Assembly: GCA_002336855.1 (NCBI GenBank)
Contig: DDEV01000086.1
Coordinates: 457-33,383 of the forward strand
DNA length: 32,927 bases
Reading direction: 5' to 3'
DNA from: Leucobacter sp. UBA1945
GTDB lineage: Bacteria > Actinomycetota > Actinomycetes > Actinomycetales > Microbacteriaceae
Shown here piece by piece: positions 6,484-14,472 of this stretch. The notes beneath the pieces are model-generated. The model searched no databases, was not told the DNA's origin, and saw only the letters and a list, made by a program, of their open reading frames with translations. The number at the start of each line of letters is the position of its first letter. Position 1 is the first letter of the stretch. The translations under genes were made by a program, and so were the position numbers.

Positions 6484-7974
6484 ATGCTGCTCAGCTACCT
6501 CCCCTGGAATTCACCCGCTGCCGCGAGCGATCGCCCGTGCATGGGCGATGCGAACCGCGTGTTCAGCTATCGAGAGGTCGAGGATCGTGCCGCAGCCTTC
6601 GCCGAGCAACTCGCCGAGCGCGGAGTCGGCGAGGGTGACGTGCTGGCCGTCATGCTGCCGAACAGCCTCGAACTGCTCATCGGCATTCTCGGCGCCTGGC
6701 GAGTCGGTGCCGCGGCCACCCCGATCAACCCAACCTTTACTGCGCGCGAGCTCGACTACCAACTCGCCGACTCCGGAGCAAAGTTGCTGCTTGCTCTGCC
6801 GGGAACCGTCTCGGGCATTGACCTCATTACGCCGGAACAGATGCGAGATGGGCCCGAGCTTGCGGTGCCTGAACCCGAGATTGCGCTCGACCAACTTGCT
6901 CTGCTGGTCTACACGAGTGGTTCGACCGGGCAGCCGAAGGGTGTCATGCTCGACCACGCCAACGCACTTGCCATGACAGGGCAGATGGTCGATACTTTCG
7001 CGTTGAGCGCCGAGGATCACGCACTGCTCGTGCTGCCGCTCTTTCACGTGAACTCGATCATGGTGAGTTTTCTCACCCCGATGTCGGTCGGCGGCCGCGT
7101 AACGGTGCTCGACCGGTTCGCTCCTGACACCTTCCTTGCAGCGATCGAACGGTTCAGGCCCACCTATTTCTCGGCGGTGCCCGCCATCTACGCGAGGCTC
7201 GCCGAGCTGCCAGAGGGCACCACCTTCGACGCGAGTTCGCTGCGCTTCGCGATCTGCGGTGCGGCCCCGGTCTCGAAGGAACTGCTCGAACGCATTGAGC
7301 AGCGCTATGGAATCTCCCTGGTGGAGGGTTATGGGCTCACCGAGACTACCTGCGCGAGCACCTGCAACCCAGTGGTCGGTGTGCGTAAGCCCGGCACGGT
7401 TGGGCCGGCGTTGAGCGGTCAGCGCATCGCGATCATCGATCCGCAGGGCAATACGGTTCCAGCGGGGGAGCGCGGCGAGGTAGTGATCTCGGGCCCGACC
7501 ATCATGCGCGGCTATCTTGGCCGGCCTGACGCGACGGCAGAGACGATCCGTAACGGCTGGCTGCACACGGGTGATGTGGGCATGCTCGACGAAGACGGCT
7601 ACCTCTCGATCGTCGATCGCATCAAAGACATGATCATTCGCGGGGGAGAAAACATCTATCCGAAGGAGATCGAGGGCGTGCTTGCCGAACACGAAGCAGT
7701 GCTTGAGGCCGCAGTGATCGGTGCGCCGCACGCTCTGCTCGGCGAGGTGCCGGTTGCCGAGGTCGTGCTCATGCCCGGTGCAACGGCGACTGCTGCAGAT
7801 CTCATCGAGCACTGCCGAGCTCTGCTTGCCAAGATCAAGGTTCCGGTGCGTGTGAACCTCGTGAGTGACCTGCCGCGCAACCCGGTTGGCAAGGTCGACA
7901 AGCCCCGTATGCGACGCGAAGCGGCGCCCGTTGATGTGCCGGTGACGAGCACTGTCGCCTTGCCGGGAGCGTAA
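6484..7974 (+). CDS. AMP-dependent acyl-CoA synthetase/ligase
   Basis: A 496-residue ANL-superfamily enzyme that activates a carboxylic acid with ATP and joins it to CoA. All core motifs are present: the phosphate-binding YTSGSTGQPKG (143-153), GYGLTETT (282-289), HTGD (361-364), DRIKDMIIRGGENIYPKEIE (378-397), and the C-terminal catalytic lysine in PVGKVDK (Lys470). It lacks large insertions and resembles medium/long-chain or aromatic acyl-CoA ligases; the acid cannot be named. GAAAGGAC precedes ATG 6484. The PucR-type regulator starts 2 nt after its stop. By context it would prime the substrate handled by the upstream FAD enzyme. Confidence 0.9.
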   Translation: MLLSYLPWNSPAAASDRPCMGDANRVFSYREVEDRAAAFAEQLAERGVGEGDVLAVMLPNSLELLIGILGAWRVGAAATPINPTFTARELDYQLADSGAKLLLALPGTVSGIDLITPEQMRDGPELAVPEPEIALDQLALLVYTSGSTGQPKGVMLDHANALAMTGQMVDTFALSAEDHALLVLPLFHVNSIMVSFLTPMSVGGRVTVLDRFAPDTFLAAIERFRPTYFSAVPAIYARLAELPEGTTFDASSLRFAICGAAPVSKELLERIEQRYGISLVEGYGLTETTCASTCNPVVGVRKPGTVGPALSGQRIAIIDPQGNTVPAGERGEVVISGPTIMRGYLGRPDATAETIRNGWLHTGDVGMLDEDGYLSIVDRIKDMIIRGGENIYPKEIEGVLAEHEAVLEAAVIGAPHALLGEVPVAEVVLMPGATATAADLIEHCRALLAKIKVPVRVNLVSDLPRNPVGKVDKPRMRREAAPVDVPVTSTVALPGA

Positions 7975-7976
7975 TC

Positions 7977-9242
7977 GTGGCGAGCGGTGACGTGCGCGAT
8001 CTGCGCGAAGCTCGCGAACAGCTGCGGCAGGTCGTGGCGAGGGTTGAAGAAGATCACCCCGATATGGCGCTACAGATGCGCGACCTGCTGGCGAGCAGTA
8101 TCGACACGCTTCAGGGTGACCAGCAACTGCTCGAGCTGCTTCAGGCGAGCATCGAGAGCAACCTCTCGACGATCTTTCACATGCTGATCAACGACATCGA
8201 CCTGCAGTCGCTCAAGCCCCCGACCGCGGCAATCGAGTACGCGGTTCGCCTCGCGCAGCGCGACATTCCGCTCTCGTCACTCACCCGTGCCTACTATCTC
8301 GCACAGAGCATGTTTCTGCGCATCGCAATGGACGAGGTCGAGCGGCTCGAGCTGCCAGACGGGCGCCGCCTGGAGCTCGTGCGCGGGCTCGCCAACACTA
8401 TTCACAGCTACATCGACTGGATGCTGCAGCGAATCACCGAGGAGTACGGCACTGAGCACCGGCGGTGGTGGTCGGCGCGTGCGACCACCAATACCGCGAG
8501 CATTCTCAAAGTAATTCGTGGTGACACGGTCTCGCCGCAGAGCTTCGCGGCAGAGACGCACTACGACCTTGAACAGCGACATCTCGCCATGGTCGCTTGG
8601 TTCGAAGATCCATCAGGCGGCGCCCCAGCGCAGCAGCGCCTTGATCGGCTCGTGCGCCAGGTCGCCGCGCTGCTCGGGTCGCCGCGCGCGCCGCTTATCA
8701 GCGCGGTGGATCGCACCACTGCCTGGGCGTGGGCATCGATGCCCGTGGCCGAACTGCTATCGAGGACTCGCGTGAGTATTGACGAGGTGGTGGCGAAGGC
8801 CCCCGGAGTGCGGCTCTCGCTCGGGGCCATCGAGCCGGGCATCGATGGGTTTCGGCTCTCCCATCATCAGGCGGTGGGGGCCTGGCACGTTGCGCTCTCG
8901 TCGAATCGGTATCGCCAGGCTCCGGTTGTTGCTGACTCAGATCCGAACGTCGCGCTCACCTCGATCCTGCTCAAGGACCAGGGCGAATCCGTGAGATGGA
9001 TGCGGCGAGTGCTCGGTCGTTACGCGGGCCCTGGCGAAGCAAATGGTGCGGTGCGCGAGACGCTCAGGGTGTTCTTCGCCTCGGGGCAGAACTACTCGCG
9101 CACGGCCGAGCTCACCGGGGTGCATCGAAACACCGTGAGGCACCGAGTTGCGCGCTTCGAAGAGGAGCAGCGTGGGGCTGCGCAACTCGATCCTCTCGAG
9201 GTCGCGCTTGCTCTGCGCATTCACGATGTGTTCGGCGCATAG
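7977..9242 (+). CDS. PucR/CdaR-type helix-turn-helix transcriptional regulator
   Basis: A 421-residue regulator. The C-terminal block ETLRVFFASGQNYSRTAELTGVHRNTVRHRVARFEE, residues 361-396, is the PucR C-terminal helix-turn-helix. The first 160 residues form a helical, RsbR-like sensory region (SNLSTIFHMLINDID, SLTRAYYLAQSMF), and the middle (about 165-320) resembles the GGDEF-like domain found in CdaR proteins. The GTG start follows the ligase stop by 2 nt with CGGGAG upstream, so it is translated from the ligase mRNA. It is the obvious candidate to bind the GTGCAnnnTGCAC palindromes at 2796 and 6361, but that is inference. These regulators usually activate catabolic genes in response to a metabolite. 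Confidence 0.87.
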   Translation: MASGDVRDLREAREQLRQVVARVEEDHPDMALQMRDLLASSIDTLQGDQQLLELLQASIESNLSTIFHMLINDIDLQSLKPPTAAIEYAVRLAQRDIPLSSLTRAYYLAQSMFLRIAMDEVERLELPDGRRLELVRGLANTIHSYIDWMLQRITEEYGTEHRRWWSARATTNTASILKVIRGDTVSPQSFAAETHYDLEQRHLAMVAWFEDPSGGAPAQQRLDRLVRQVAALLGSPRAPLISAVDRTTAWAWASMPVAELLSRTRVSIDEVVAKAPGVRLSLGAIEPGIDGFRLSHHQAVGAWHVALSSNRYRQAPVVADSDPNVALTSILLKDQGESVRWMRRVLGRYAGPGEANGAVRETLRVFFASGQNYSRTAELTGVHRNTVRHRVARFEEEQRGAAQLDPLEVALALRIHDVFGA

Positions 9243-9295
9243 CTTCGGTGATCCTCGAACTTCGCCATCTGCACCGCGCGCCCAGCAATCGGGCA

Positions 9296-9301
9296 TAGGG
9301 T
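9296..9301 (+). promoter_or_regulatory. Candidate -10 element for a leaderless transcript
   Basis: TAGGGT ends exactly 6 nt before ATG 9308. This spacing puts the transcription start at or within a base of the ATG. No recognisable -35 is present. Confidence 0.4.
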
Positions 9302-9307
9302 GGTGCC

Positions 9308-9346
9308 ATGGGCGAGGATCGTGCCCTTGGAAGGGATGGCGAGTGA
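9308..9346 (+). CDS. Twelve-codon upstream leader ORF overlapping the next gene
   Basis: ATG 9308 opens a frame encoding MGEDRALGRDGE and stops at TGA 9344-9346, which overlaps the GTG start of the following gene as GTGA. No Shine-Dalgarno sequence precedes the ATG, but TAGGGT lies 6 nt upstream, the geometry of a leaderless start. Ribosomes starting on the bare 5' end would terminate on top of the next start codon, so this may couple translation or act as a regulatory uORF. It is too short to judge by codon use. Confidence 0.4.
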   Translation: MGEDRALGRDGE

Positions 9347-10035
9347 AGACCATCAGCTACAACCTCCGCAAGAACCGCGCGCTCGGCGAGCTCGGCGGGC
9401 TGGTCGAAAAGCATGAGACCGACATTCTCTGCCTGCAGGAGGCCGATTCGGTTGCGCTTCCGGCGAAGCTCGGGCACATGCACCTGGTGCACGCCACGGA
9501 GAAAAACCGGCTTGGGCTCGCAATGTATGTGAGCGAGGATCGCTTTCACGTGCGTGCAGCGCACACCTTTGAGCTCAAGAAGTCCCTGCACGACCGCGTG
9601 CTGCGGCCGGCACACGAGCGCCTACTTGGAGCTCGCCTGCACGACCGCGAGACCGGGCGAGACCTCGTCGCGGCCTCGTTTCACGCGGCCCCACTCACGG
9701 CGCTCAACTCGCTACGCAGGCACCAGATCAGTGCGGCGCTCGCAGAGCTGCGTGCGCTCGGCCCCGGGCTGCCGGCACTCATGGTGGGTGACTTCAACTA
9801 CCCCGTCTTCCAGTCAAGACTCGACCGTCACGTGAGCGGGGAGGGCTACGAGCTCTCGCTCAGCGATAAGCGCACCTACACCCGCTACAAGATGTTTCGT
9901 GGCCACTACGACTTCGCGACGTCGTCTGGGTTTCGCATCGGCTCGGTGCGCACGCTCGACCGGGGCACGAGCGATCATCTGCCGATTCTGGTGGAGTCGG
10001 ATTTCGAGGCGCAAGCGGCGCTTTCGCACCAGTAG
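9343..10035 (+). CDS. Endonuclease/exonuclease/phosphatase family protein
   Basis: A 230-residue protein with the metal-dependent phosphodiesterase fold shared by exonuclease III, sphingomyelinases and inositol phosphatases. Catalytic-type positions are visible: Asn7 in ISYNLRKN, Glu33 in CLQEAD, the VGDFNYP block (about 148-154) with Asp and Asn, HYDFATS, and the C-terminal GTSDHLPIL with its Asp-His pair. There is no signal peptide, so it is probably cytoplasmic. GTG 9343 is chosen because GAAGGGA lies upstream and the product begins directly at the first beta strand. It overlaps the 12-codon leader ORF by 4 nt. Whether it acts on DNA, RNA or phosphoesters cannot be told. Confidence 0.83.
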   Translation: MKTISYNLRKNRALGELGGLVEKHETDILCLQEADSVALPAKLGHMHLVHATEKNRLGLAMYVSEDRFHVRAAHTFELKKSLHDRVLRPAHERLLGARLHDRETGRDLVAASFHAAPLTALNSLRRHQISAALAELRALGPGLPALMVGDFNYPVFQSRLDRHVSGEGYELSLSDKRTYTRYKMFRGHYDFATSSGFRIGSVRTLDRGTSDHLPILVESDFEAQAALSHQ

Positions 10036-10088
10036 CTTCGTCGCAATAGCTCAGTAGATGAGTGCTGGCGTTCTCGTGATTGCCTCGC

Positions 10089-10385
10089 CTACTTCACGAG
10101 TCTCGCGATTGCCGCCGACGCCTCCTGCAGCTTCGCCGTCGACACCTCGCCGCCCTCGGCCGCAGCCTCGGCAACGCAGTGGCTCAGGTGGTCGTCGAGC
10201 AGCGCGAGCGCAACGCGCTCAAGTGCCTTCGTCGCCGCTGAGACCTGTGTGATCACATCGATGCAGTACTCGTCTTCTTCGATCATGCGGTGAATGCCGC
10301 GCACCTGGCCCTCGGCGCGGCGCAGCCGCTTGAGCAGATCGCTCTTGTTCTCGCTATACCCGTGAGCGTGGGCCTCGTCATGCAT
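10089..10385 (-). CDS. csoR: CsoR-family copper-sensing repressor
   Basis: A 98-residue all-helical DUF156 protein. The Cu(I) ligand set of CsoR is present with correct spacing: Cys41, His66 and Cys70 (25 and 4 residues apart, as in the C-H-C triad of the M. tuberculosis protein). RLRRAEGQVRGIHRMIEEDEYC is the family core. An N-terminal His-rich stretch (MHDEAHAHGY) may add metal affinity. No copper ATPase or CopZ chaperone gene is nearby, so its targets are elsewhere. There is no Shine-Dalgarno sequence; TAGAGT sits 6 nt before the ATG, suggesting a leaderless mRNA. It is convergent with the nuclease-like gene. Confidence 0.9.
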   Translation of the reverse strand: MHDEAHAHGYSENKSDLLKRLRRAEGQVRGIHRMIEEDEYCIDVITQVSAATKALERVALALLDDHLSHCVAEAAAEGGEVSTAKLQEASAAIARLVK

Positions 10386-10391
10386 GACGAC

Positions 10392-10397
10392 ACTCTA
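10392..10397 (-). promoter_or_regulatory. Candidate -10 element (TAGAGT) of the csoR gene
   Basis: On the minus strand TAGAGT is followed by 6 nt and then the ATG at 10385, placing the transcript start at the start codon. No -35 at a normal distance is seen. Confidence 0.4.
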
Positions 10398-10456
10398 CCC
10401 GCTGCGCCGTCAAAGTAGTGAGCGTGATCGCTGACGGCAGAGCACCGGATCGAACG

Positions 10457-11377
10457 TTACCGACGACGGCCGCGAATCACTTCGGCAGCTCCGCCAGCGA
10501 CGAGGATCAGCACCGCTGCCCAGATGGTGCCGTAGGTGAACCACTCGCCGGCGGCGATCCTCTCTCCGATCAACAACGAGGCGACCAGCAGCATTGCCGG
10601 CTCGACGTAACTCAGCAAGCCGAACATACTCATTGAAAGCAGGCGAGACGCAACCATATAGAGCAGCAGCGCGAACGCGGCAAAAAGCGAGATGCTCGGC
10701 GCTGCCCACCAGAGGGCGGGGTTCGTCGAGATCCACGAACCATCGGCGAACGACCATACGGTGACGGCGACCGCGAACGGAAACATGATCGCGAAGTCCC
10801 ACCACATACCGCCGACGTGGCCGGTGCCCATCGAGCGCCTCAGCACGAAGTACACCGGGTAGCCGAGTGCGACAAGCAGGGTCTCCCAGCTCACGCCGCC
10901 GATGCGAATCACCTCGTAGACGACCCCGATGAGTGCGGTGCAGGCGGCGGCCCACTGCCACCAGACCATGCGATCCTTGTAGAGAAAACGGCCGACCACT
11001 ACCAGCACAAGCGGCAAGAGAAAGTAGCCGAGCGCCACCTGCATTGCCCGGCCGTTGAGCGGAGCCCACGCGAACACCCAGAGCTGTGCGCTCAGTAGCG
11101 TCGCCGACGCGAGTGCGCCGAGTGCGAGCAGCGGCCTGCGGCGCATGCGGCGGCCAAAGTCAGCGGCGAGCCGCCAATCGCGCGTGGCGAGCAGCACCAC
11201 GGTGAGAAACGGAACGGCAGTGAGCGCGCGCATCGCCCACACCGCATCGCCCGACATCGGGTGCAGCAGCGGCGTCAGAAAGTAGATCAGGCCAAATGAG
11301 ACCGACGAGCCGATCGAGACGACGGTGCCGCGAGAACCAGCCGAAAGACCGGGGCCTTTCGGACCCAGCCGGGCCAC
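10457..11377 (-). CDS. RarD/EamA-family membrane transporter
   Basis: A 306-residue drug/metabolite-superfamily permease with about ten hydrophobic helices, including GTVVSIGSSVSFGLIYFLTPLL near the start and YGTIWAAVLILVAGGAAEV at the end. The pattern of two EamA halves and motifs such as PLNGRAMQVALGYFLLPLVLVVVGRF and MSMFGLLSYVEPAMLLVASLLIGE match RarD proteins as I know them. The substrate is unknown; related proteins export amino acids or metabolites. It starts with GTG at 11377 immediately after the GNAT stop codon, with no intervening base, so the two are translationally coupled. Confidence 0.87.
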   Translation of the reverse strand: MARLGPKGPGLSAGSRGTVVSIGSSVSFGLIYFLTPLLHPMSGDAVWAMRALTAVPFLTVVLLATRDWRLAADFGRRMRRRPLLALGALASATLLSAQLWVFAWAPLNGRAMQVALGYFLLPLVLVVVGRFLYKDRMVWWQWAAACTALIGVVYEVIRIGGVSWETLLVALGYPVYFVLRRSMGTGHVGGMWWDFAIMFPFAVAVTVWSFADGSWISTNPALWWAAPSISLFAAFALLLYMVASRLLSMSMFGLLSYVEPAMLLVASLLIGERIAAGEWFTYGTIWAAVLILVAGGAAEVIRGRRR

Positions 11378-11830
11378 CTAGAGCTTGATCGCGCCGATGA
11401 CTTCACCGTACGGCGTCTCGCCGATCGGTTCGAAGCCCACGGCGAGAAAGAACAGTTCGGGGCCGTCTTCGCCGCGCTCCCAAATGACGGTGAGCCGGTC
11501 GACACCGCGCCTGCGCGCCTCGTCGATGAGCGCGTTCACCGCGAACGTGCCGACGCCCTTGCCCTGCGCATCAGCGTCAACGTTGATGCGCCAAAGCGCG
11601 GCACGAAACTCTTCTTGCTGCGCATCGGGGTCGAAGTTGCCGTGAATGAAGCCGACGACGCGATCGTCATCGAGCACGACCCGCTGCCAGGCCGAGTGCG
11701 CGGGCGTGACCGCTGCCGCGGCCGAGTATGACACCGGGCTGACGAACTGCTCTTGGCCAGGCTTGAGGCCGAGTCGGTTCACTGCGACGATCGTCGCTGC
11801 CGAGAGTTCTTCAAGTCGGATCGCGTTCAT
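11378..11830 (-). CDS. GNAT-family N-acetyltransferase
   Basis: A 150-residue GCN5-related acetyltransferase. The acetyl-CoA-binding motif A is visible as INVDADAQGKGVGTFAVNALIDEARRRG, followed by the beta-5 strand LTVIWERGEDG and the motif-B type FFLAVGFEPIGE. The acceptor substrate cannot be predicted. It is the first gene of a two-gene operon with the RarD-like transporter; acetylation plus export of the same small molecule would be a reasonable guess but is unproven. No Shine-Dalgarno sequence precedes the ATG; TAGCCT lies 6 nt upstream, so it looks leaderless. Confidence 0.85.
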   Translation of the reverse strand: MNAIRLEELSAATIVAVNRLGLKPGQEQFVSPVSYSAAAAVTPAHSAWQRVVLDDDRVVGFIHGNFDPDAQQEEFRAALWRINVDADAQGKGVGTFAVNALIDEARRRGVDRLTVIWERGEDGPELFFLAVGFEPIGETPYGEVIGAIKL

Positions 11831-11836
11831 ACCTAC

Positions 11837-11864
11837 AGGCTAACGTTTCGCCGGGGGAGTGCAA
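11837..11864 (-). promoter_or_regulatory. Promoter of the GNAT-RarD operon, probably leaderless
   Basis: On the minus strand TTGCAC (11864-11859), a 16-bp spacer and TAGCCT (11842-11837) form a reasonable sigma-A promoter. Only 6 nt separate the -10 from the ATG at 11830, so transcription should start at the start codon. Confidence 0.55.
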
Positions 11865-11950
11865 GCCTGTTTGTTGCTGTTCGCTCGAACTTCACCGTGT
11901 TTGCAGGAAAAACGCATGACAGCCGGTTACGTGGGCGTCGCTCGCCGGTA

Positions 11951-12907
11951 CTACACGCGGGGTGAGAGCGCCGCGCCAACCGTCGCAGCAGGCATGCCCT
12001 CGGGCAGCACCTGCAGACGCTGCGAGAGCGTGAAGCCGCTCAAGAAGGGAGACTCGGCCTCCCACGCTCGCAGCTGCTCGCGAATGCCCTCGATGAGCGG
12101 CGTGCCGATCTTGCGCAGCCCGCCGCCGATGACCACTGCCTCTGGGGCAATCGTGACGCCCATGGCGCGCACCGTCGAAGCTGCGCCCTCGACGAGCAGC
12201 TCGAAAGCCAGCTTCGCATCTGCGTCGCCGTTCGCCACAGCCGCGGCAAGCACCCATCCCGGGTGTTCGCCCCCGGCGGGCCAGTATGCCTTGAGCGCCG
12301 ACCCGCTCGCCACGGTCTCGAGGCAGCCGCGCTGCCCGCACGGGCAGAGTCTGCCGCGGGGGTCAACCGCGAGGTGCCCGACCTCGCCGGCGAGCCCCTG
12401 CGAGCCACGCCAGGGCTTGCCTTCGACGACGATGCCGGCCGAAAGCCCGGTGCCCAGGTTGATGTAGGCGACTGAGCCGCTCAACTGCATGAGGTGTGCG
12501 GCCCCGACCGCCGCGGCGGTCACGTCGTTCTCGATCGCGACCTCGACGCCCGTGCGCTCACGCAAGAGCGCGGCCAGCTCGAGTGACTCAACGCCGAGGT
12601 TGTACGCGTAGCGCACCACCCCACGCACGGAGTCGACCTGGCCTGGAATGCCGAGGCCCGCCGCAGAGAAGTCGCTGACGGCGCAGCCGGTCTGCTTGGC
12701 GAGCGCGAGCATCGCCTCTTCGGCGGTGCGCAGCACGCCGTCGTTGCCCTGCGCGGTGGGCAGCAAGACGTCGGCCCCGAGATTGCCGGCCGCGTCGATG
12801 ACGACCGCTGCGGTCTTCGTGCCGCCGATGTCCATGCCGACATAGAGCTTGCCGGTTTCGATCGCCACGGGTGCTGCGCTCGAGTGCGCCTGTTCTGCGG
12901 CGATCAT
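11951..12907 (-). CDS. ROK-family sugar kinase, probably N-acetylglucosamine kinase
   Basis: A 318-residue ROK kinase that phosphorylates a hexose at C6 with ATP. The phosphate-binding DIGGTKT (26-32), catalytic Asp128 in IENDVTAAAVG, the sugar-contact GLAGEVGH (171-178) and the structural zinc motif CPCGQRGC (188-195) are intact. As the last gene of an operon with a GlcNAc-type hexosaminidase and transporter, and opposite nagA/nagB, GlcNAc is the likely substrate; glucose is the main alternative. The start ATG overlaps the NagZ stop as ATGA and has AAGGAG at 7 nt. The 120 bp between this gene's end and the GNAT gene holds only the GNAT promoter. Confidence 0.88.
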   Translation of the reverse strand: MIAAEQAHSSAAPVAIETGKLYVGMDIGGTKTAAVVIDAAGNLGADVLLPTAQGNDGVLRTAEEAMLALAKQTGCAVSDFSAAGLGIPGQVDSVRGVVRYAYNLGVESLELAALLRERTGVEVAIENDVTAAAVGAAHLMQLSGSVAYINLGTGLSAGIVVEGKPWRGSQGLAGEVGHLAVDPRGRLCPCGQRGCLETVASGSALKAYWPAGGEHPGWVLAAAVANGDADAKLAFELLVEGAASTVRAMGVTIAPEAVVIGGGLRKIGTPLIEGIREQLRAWEAESPFLSGFTLSQRLQVLPEGMPAATVGAALSPRV

Positions 12908-14472
12908 TCAGATTCTCCTTCAATGAGGTGCAACAGTGCGGCGCCCACGAGGCGCGACGAGCCATAGCAACTGAGGTCGGCGTACGACTTGGCTGTGCCC
13001 TCGCCGGGCCAGCCCATTTCAATGCAGAGTATAGGCGTGCCTGCCGCCCTGAGCGCGTCGATTGCTGCCCGGGCCTCTGGCAGACGATGCATGTCACGCC
13101 CGATGGCAATAACCCCGGCGGGAGCCGCGCCGGCGGGGCGCGAGTCGCCGAGCTGGCCCTGTGGGCGTGCGGCGAACGCGGTAGCTTGCTGCTGGGTATG
13201 TGGCAGAGGATCAGCCGCGGCCGCAAACGGCCCCCACGGTGCGTAGCCCACGGCCATGTTCGCCTCGGACTCGACGCGAAGCACCGACGCGTTCGGGTGC
13301 GCGGCGAGCCACTCGCGCGCGGCACCGAGCCCGTCGAACGAGCCGGCGATCCTCGCGAGTTCTGCGGGAGCGGGTGTTTCGCTCGTCTCGACAGGCTCGA
13401 CGCACGAAGCGCCGCTCATCGAGCTTGTCGAGATGGGCGGCACTGATGCAGATGCAGCCCGCACACGCCCAGCGGCCTCGGCCAGGCGCGCCTCGCTGAG
13501 GGTGCCGTCTTCGACAGCGGCAATCACGGTGGCCACGATCTCTTCGAGCAGCTCGGTGCCGGTGCTCGTGCCGAGGCACAGCAGATCGCAGCCCGCGACA
13601 AGCGCGCGCACCGCGGCCGCCGGAATGCCGATCTCGCCGCAGGCGCCCTTCATGTCGAGCGCGTCAGAGATGATGACACCCTCGAATTCCATCTCGTCGC
13701 GCAGCATGCCCTGCAGCACGAGCCGGCTGAACGTCGTGGGGCCAGACGGGTCGACCTGAGGCAGCAGAATGTGCGAGGTCATGATCGACGCGACGCCGGC
13801 GTTCACGGCGTTCAGAAACGGTGGCAGTTCGCGCGCCTCAAGCACGCTGCGAGGCACATCGACAGTCGGCAGCGCGAGGTGCGAATCCTGGGCGGTGTCG
13901 CCGTGGCCCGGAAAATGCTTTGCGCAGGCGAGCGCGCCCGTGCGCTGCAGGCCGCGCGTCCACGCGGCGACGTGCCGCGAAGCGAGCTCGGGGTCTGCCG
14001 CGAAGCTGCGCGTGCCGATGACGGGGTTGAGCGGGTTGCTGTTCACATCGGCGATCGGCCCGAGCGCGAGGTTGAAGCCCGCAGAGAGAATGTCGCGGCC
14101 GACGCGCTCGCCGATCAGCTCGGTGTACTCGATGTCGTCGATGCGCCCCATCACCGCGGCGCCCGGGTAGGGCGAGCCCTCGAGGTAGTGCAGGCGAGTC
14201 ACCTCGCCGCCCTCCTCGTCGATCGCGATGAGTGCCCCCTGGCACGCCGTGCGCAGCTCGGCGCCGAGCGCGCGCAACTGCGTCGCATCGTGCACGTTCT
14301 CGCCGTAGACGCAGACCGAGATGAGGCCCTCGCCAAACGCCTCGGCCACCCATGCTGGCATGGTGAGCCCCGCAAAGCCCGGCATCAGGGTCGCGAGCAC
14401 GTCGCGCCGCAGTTCGGCTGATCCTCTTCGATGCAATGCGGTGGATCGGCTCAGCTCGCTTGCCTCGCTCAT
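12904..14472 (-). CDS. nagZ: Beta-N-acetylhexosaminidase, glycoside hydrolase family 3 (NagZ type)
   Basis: A 522-residue GH3 enzyme that removes terminal beta-GlcNAc. The NagZ-specific loop KHFPGHGDTAQDSH (185-198) with its Asp196/His198 acid-base dyad and the nucleophile Asp270 in VIISDALDM are present. No signal peptide is seen, so it should act in the cytoplasm on imported chito-oligosaccharides or muropeptide fragments. After the barrel, residues about 347-366 (starting ISTSS and containing VEPVET) are encoded by a palindromic repeat element inserted in frame. The remaining 150 or so residues form a C-terminal domain. It overlaps the permease upstream and the kinase downstream by 4 nt each. 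Confidence 0.9.
   Translation of the reverse strand: MSEASELSRSTALHRRGSAELRRDVLATLMPGFAGLTMPAWVAEAFGEGLISVCVYGENVHDATQLRALGAELRTACQGALIAIDEEGGEVTRLHYLEGSPYPGAAVMGRIDDIEYTELIGERVGRDILSAGFNLALGPIADVNSNPLNPVIGTRSFAADPELASRHVAAWTRGLQRTGALACAKHFPGHGDTAQDSHLALPTVDVPRSVLEARELPPFLNAVNAGVASIMTSHILLPQVDPSGPTTFSRLVLQGMLRDEMEFEGVIISDALDMKGACGEIGIPAAAVRALVAGCDLLCLGTSTGTELLEEIVATVIAAVEDGTLSEARLAEAAGRVRAASASVPPISTSSMSGASCVEPVETSETPAPAELARIAGSFDGLGAAREWLAAHPNASVLRVESEANMAVGYAPWGPFAAAADPLPHTQQQATAFAARPQGQLGDSRPAGAAPAGVIAIGRDMHRLPEARAAIDALRAAGTPILCIEMGWPGEGTAKSYADLSCYGSSRLVGAALLHLIEGESE
13386..13433. repeat. Palindromic repeat element inserted in frame in nagZ
   Basis: TCTCGACAGGCTCGA (13386-13400) and TCGAGCTTGTCGAGA (13419-13433) form a 15-bp inverted repeat with one G-T pair and an 18-bp spacer. 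This sequence type (CTCGACAAGCTCGA with VEPVET in translation) is one I recall as a dispersed repeat in Microbacteriaceae genomes. Here it lies inside a gene at the junction between the GH3 barrel and the C-terminal domain and keeps the frame. Only one copy is in the window. Confidence 0.65.

Noticed and set aside
10042..10083. tRNA-like stretch ATAGCTCAGTAGATGAG with flanking GCAAT and ATTGC
   Set aside because: It resembles a D-arm and the ends can pair, but it is only about 42 nt and has no T-arm or GTTCRA sequence, so it is not a tRNA gene.
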